Assembly (NCBI RefSeq): GCF_040054535.1
Contig: NC_090789.1
Coordinates: 4,828,697-4,892,696, forward strand
Origin: Antennarius striatus
Taxonomy: Eukaryota; Chordata; Actinopteri; Lophiiformes; Antennariidae
Direction: 5' to 3'
DNA length: 64,000 nt
Shown: piece after piece, positions 52,706 through 64,000 of the stretch
How the letters are laid out: each line of letters opens with the position of its first letter
How positions within the stretch are numbered: the stretch's first letter is position 1
Program-made: the position numbers and the translations under genes
The notes under the pieces: model-generated
The model's database searches: none
The model's input: only the letters and a program-made list of their open reading frames with translations
What the model was told of the DNA's origin: nothing

Positions 52706-64000
<11,295 letters not shown>

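Overview
This window is vertebrate nuclear DNA, almost certainly from a ray-finned (percomorph-like) fish. Multi-exon genes have canonical GT-AG introns, many only 80-200 bp long. Dinucleotide and tetranucleotide microsatellites are abundant. Typical teleost dispersed repeats are present: hAT-Charlie-type elements, a LINE 3' fragment ending in a (TGGA)n tail, and SINE/LINE tails. The species cannot be named from sequence alone.

Seven protein-coding genes were rebuilt exon by exon, with phases checked at each junction. In order: kat2b (+, 1392-6394, first coding exon absent from the window); sgo1 (-, 14061-10669, 635 aa); znf385d (-, 31967-19217, 392 aa); rab25 (-, 37648-36138, 211 aa); ubqln4 (-, 44416-39737, 599 aa); lim2 (+, 47279-48196, 173 aa); tinagl1 (-, about 64000 to 52706, 5' end outside the window). 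kat2b and sgo1 converge tail to tail on a nested transposon island at 7792-10188. ubqln4 and lim2 diverge from 44.4-47.2 kb. lim2 and tinagl1 converge.

The genes are not a pathway. They cover chromatin acetylation (kat2b), centromeric cohesion protection (sgo1), a zinc-finger protein with a long repeat-rich locus (znf385d), epithelial recycling-endosome traffic (rab25), proteasome shuttling (ubqln4), a lens-fibre membrane protein (lim2) and a matrix protein with an inactive protease-like domain (tinagl1). From memory of human maps, kat2b-sgo1-znf385d corresponds to 3p24 and rab25-ubqln4 to 1q22, while lim2 and tinagl1 map elsewhere, so several ancestral blocks are joined here.

Accessory content: an internally deleted hAT element with a perfect 8-bp target-site duplication, holding an inserted LINE fragment and a MITE-like segment; a 493-bp relative of the same hAT family in a znf385d intron, also with a perfect 8-bp duplication; long microsatellites at 24.2-24.8, 29.9, 31.7, 45.3-45.6 and 55.3 kb; and several degenerate SINE/LINE tails. 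I found no convincing tRNA, rRNA, CRISPR or retroviral element and no clearly new multi-gene system. The most unusual points are a splice donor made from a (GT)10 repeat in znf385d, an unexplained exon-like minus-strand segment in the kat2b 3' region, GCTAAC/GCTAGC-rich tracts beside two promoters, and an expanded octapeptide repeat in ubqln4.
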